Assembly (NCBI GenBank): GCA_028291445.1
Contig: JAQGIA010000590.1
Location: 1 to 6,500, forward strand
DNA from: Belnapia sp.
GTDB taxonomy: Bacteria; Pseudomonadota; Alphaproteobacteria; Acetobacterales; Acetobacteraceae
Reading direction: 5' to 3'
DNA length: 6,500 bases
Position 1 is the stretch's first letter. Each line of letters begins with the position of its first letter. Under the pieces are notes generated by a model that was given only the letters and a program-made list of their open reading frames with translations, was not told the DNA's origin and made no database searches. Below are positions 5,768-6,500 of the stretch, in pieces. Both the position numbers and the translations under genes were made by a program.

Positions 5768-6500
5768 TCAGCCGGCAGTCCGGTACAGCAGCATGGCCAC
5801 GTAGCCGCCGTGCCGCAGATCGAAGCTGATGACCGTGGCGGCTTCCTGCAGCCTCAGGCCGAGCGTCGCCGCGGCCTGGCGGAAGGCGACCTCCTCCCGG
5901 TCGGCGACGGCGGCGAGGCGGCCCGGGTGCTCGGCCAGGAAGCGCGCCGCGGCGGGACCGTCCGGCAGCAGCCGGGTGGCGCGGCCGGTGCGAAACAGCA
6001 GGGATTGCCCGGTGAATCCGGCGACGCCGAAATCCCCGGGCGGCAGCCCCGGCGCCACCCGCTGGGCGGTGCCGGCGATGCGCGGCACGATCCAGGATAT
6101 GGGCAGCCGGGTCAGCGGCCCGGCGATGATGGCGGCATAGACCGGCGCCACCAGGAAGGCAGCCACCACCACGGCGCCGCCCCAGTGCCGGCGGCGCGCC
6201 AGGACCATCATGCGCCACGCCATCAGCATCGCCGCCAGTAGGGCGAGCAGGCCGAAGGGCGCTATCCGCAGGTCGATCGCGGCGACCATCGCGGTCCCCA
6301 GGCCGATGCCCAGGGCCAATGTGGCGAGTTGCAGCCGCCCCAGCCGGTCCAGCCAGCGCGCCGGGGCCGGCTCCCCCTGATTGGCCGCCCAACCGGCGCC
6401 CAGCAGGGCCAGCGCCGGCAGGACCGCCAGGATGTTGCCATCCGGCGCCCCACCCGGCACTGCCGCCAGCAGGGTCGCCGCGCCGGCCCAGGCCAGCAGG
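5768..6500 (-). CDS. GT39/ArnT-like membrane glycosyltransferase, C-terminal part (5' end cut by window edge)
   Basis: The frame is open to the right edge, so only the last 243 residues are visible. The GTG at 6460 is within the gene and not its start: hydrophobic coding continues upstream of it. The visible part has about four or five hydrophobic segments, including one at about 23-40 (starting at NILAVLPALALLGAGW) and others near 57-73, 77-98 and 108-128. A short soluble tail follows, containing VAGFTGQSLLFRTG (159-172), an acidic/Ala-rich stretch and a final beta-like segment ending at LLYRTAG. A tail of the form G-F-x-x-x-S-L-x-F-x-x-G after the last membrane spans is typical of the ArnT/PMT-type (GT39) lipid-dependent glycosyltransferases, which use polyprenyl-phosphate sugars on the periplasmic side. 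The catalytic N-terminal loops lie outside the window, so the assignment rests on the C-terminal pattern. Another polytopic membrane enzyme remains possible. Confidence 0.65.
   Translation of the reverse strand, partial: LLAWAGAATLLAAVPGGAPDGNILAVLPALALLGAGWAANQGEPAPARWLDRLGRLQLATLALGIGLGTAMVAAIDLRIAPFGLLALLAAMLMAWRMMVLARRRHWGGAVVVAAFLVAPVYAAIIAGPLTRLPISWIVPRIAGTAQRVAPGLPPGDFGVAGFTGQSLLFRTGRATRLLPDGPAAARFLAEHPGRLAAVADREEVAFRQAAATLGLRLQEAATVISFDLRHGGYVAMLLYRTAG

Noticed and set aside
5768..6460. The GTG at 6460 as the true start of the right-hand membrane protein
   Set aside because: The frame continues open and hydrophobic to the window edge, and the visible part resembles only the C-terminal half of a GT39-type enzyme.

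Overview
The window is a GC-rich bacterial segment carrying genes for a cell-surface polysaccharide (O-antigen, capsule or exopolysaccharide type). The strong third-position GC bias, the AT-richer intergenic gap and the look of the proteins suggest an alphaproteobacterium, perhaps Acetobacteraceae or a relative. That placement is inference from composition and protein style only; no taxonomic marker gene is present.

Layout, left to right. (1) Positions 1-2967 on the minus strand hold a tightly overlapping three-gene operon, read right to left: glucose-1-phosphate cytidylyltransferase (rfbF, 2967-2116), an extended-SDR NAD-dependent sugar epimerase/reductase (2128-1064), and a TylCIII/TcaB9-type sugar C-methyltransferase (1067 to the left edge, C-terminus missing). 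The genes overlap by 13 and 4 bp, so translational coupling is likely. (2) Positions 2968-3183 are a divergent, AT-richer intergenic region with a 7-10-7 dyad. (3) A single plus-strand family 2 glycosyltransferase occupies 3184-4200. (4) Converging on it with an 8-bp tail overlap is a minus-strand Wzx-type flippase (5656-4193). A perfect GC hairpin lies at the convergence point. (5) After a 111-bp gap comes the C-terminal half of a minus-strand membrane glycosyltransferase of the GT39/ArnT type (right edge to 5768, N-terminus missing).

How the genes fit together (inference from families). RfbF would make CDP-glucose. A 4,6-dehydratase, not seen in the window, would give the 4-keto-6-deoxy intermediate. 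The C-methyltransferase would add a branch methyl next to the keto group, and the SDR enzyme would epimerise or reduce the sugar. The product would be a CDP-linked, C-methyl-branched deoxysugar. The GT2 enzyme would add a sugar to a lipid-linked repeat unit, Wzx would flip that unit across the inner membrane, and the GT39-type enzyme could glycosylate a lipid or glycan on the periplasmic side. No RNA gene, mobile element, CRISPR array or long repeat was seen.
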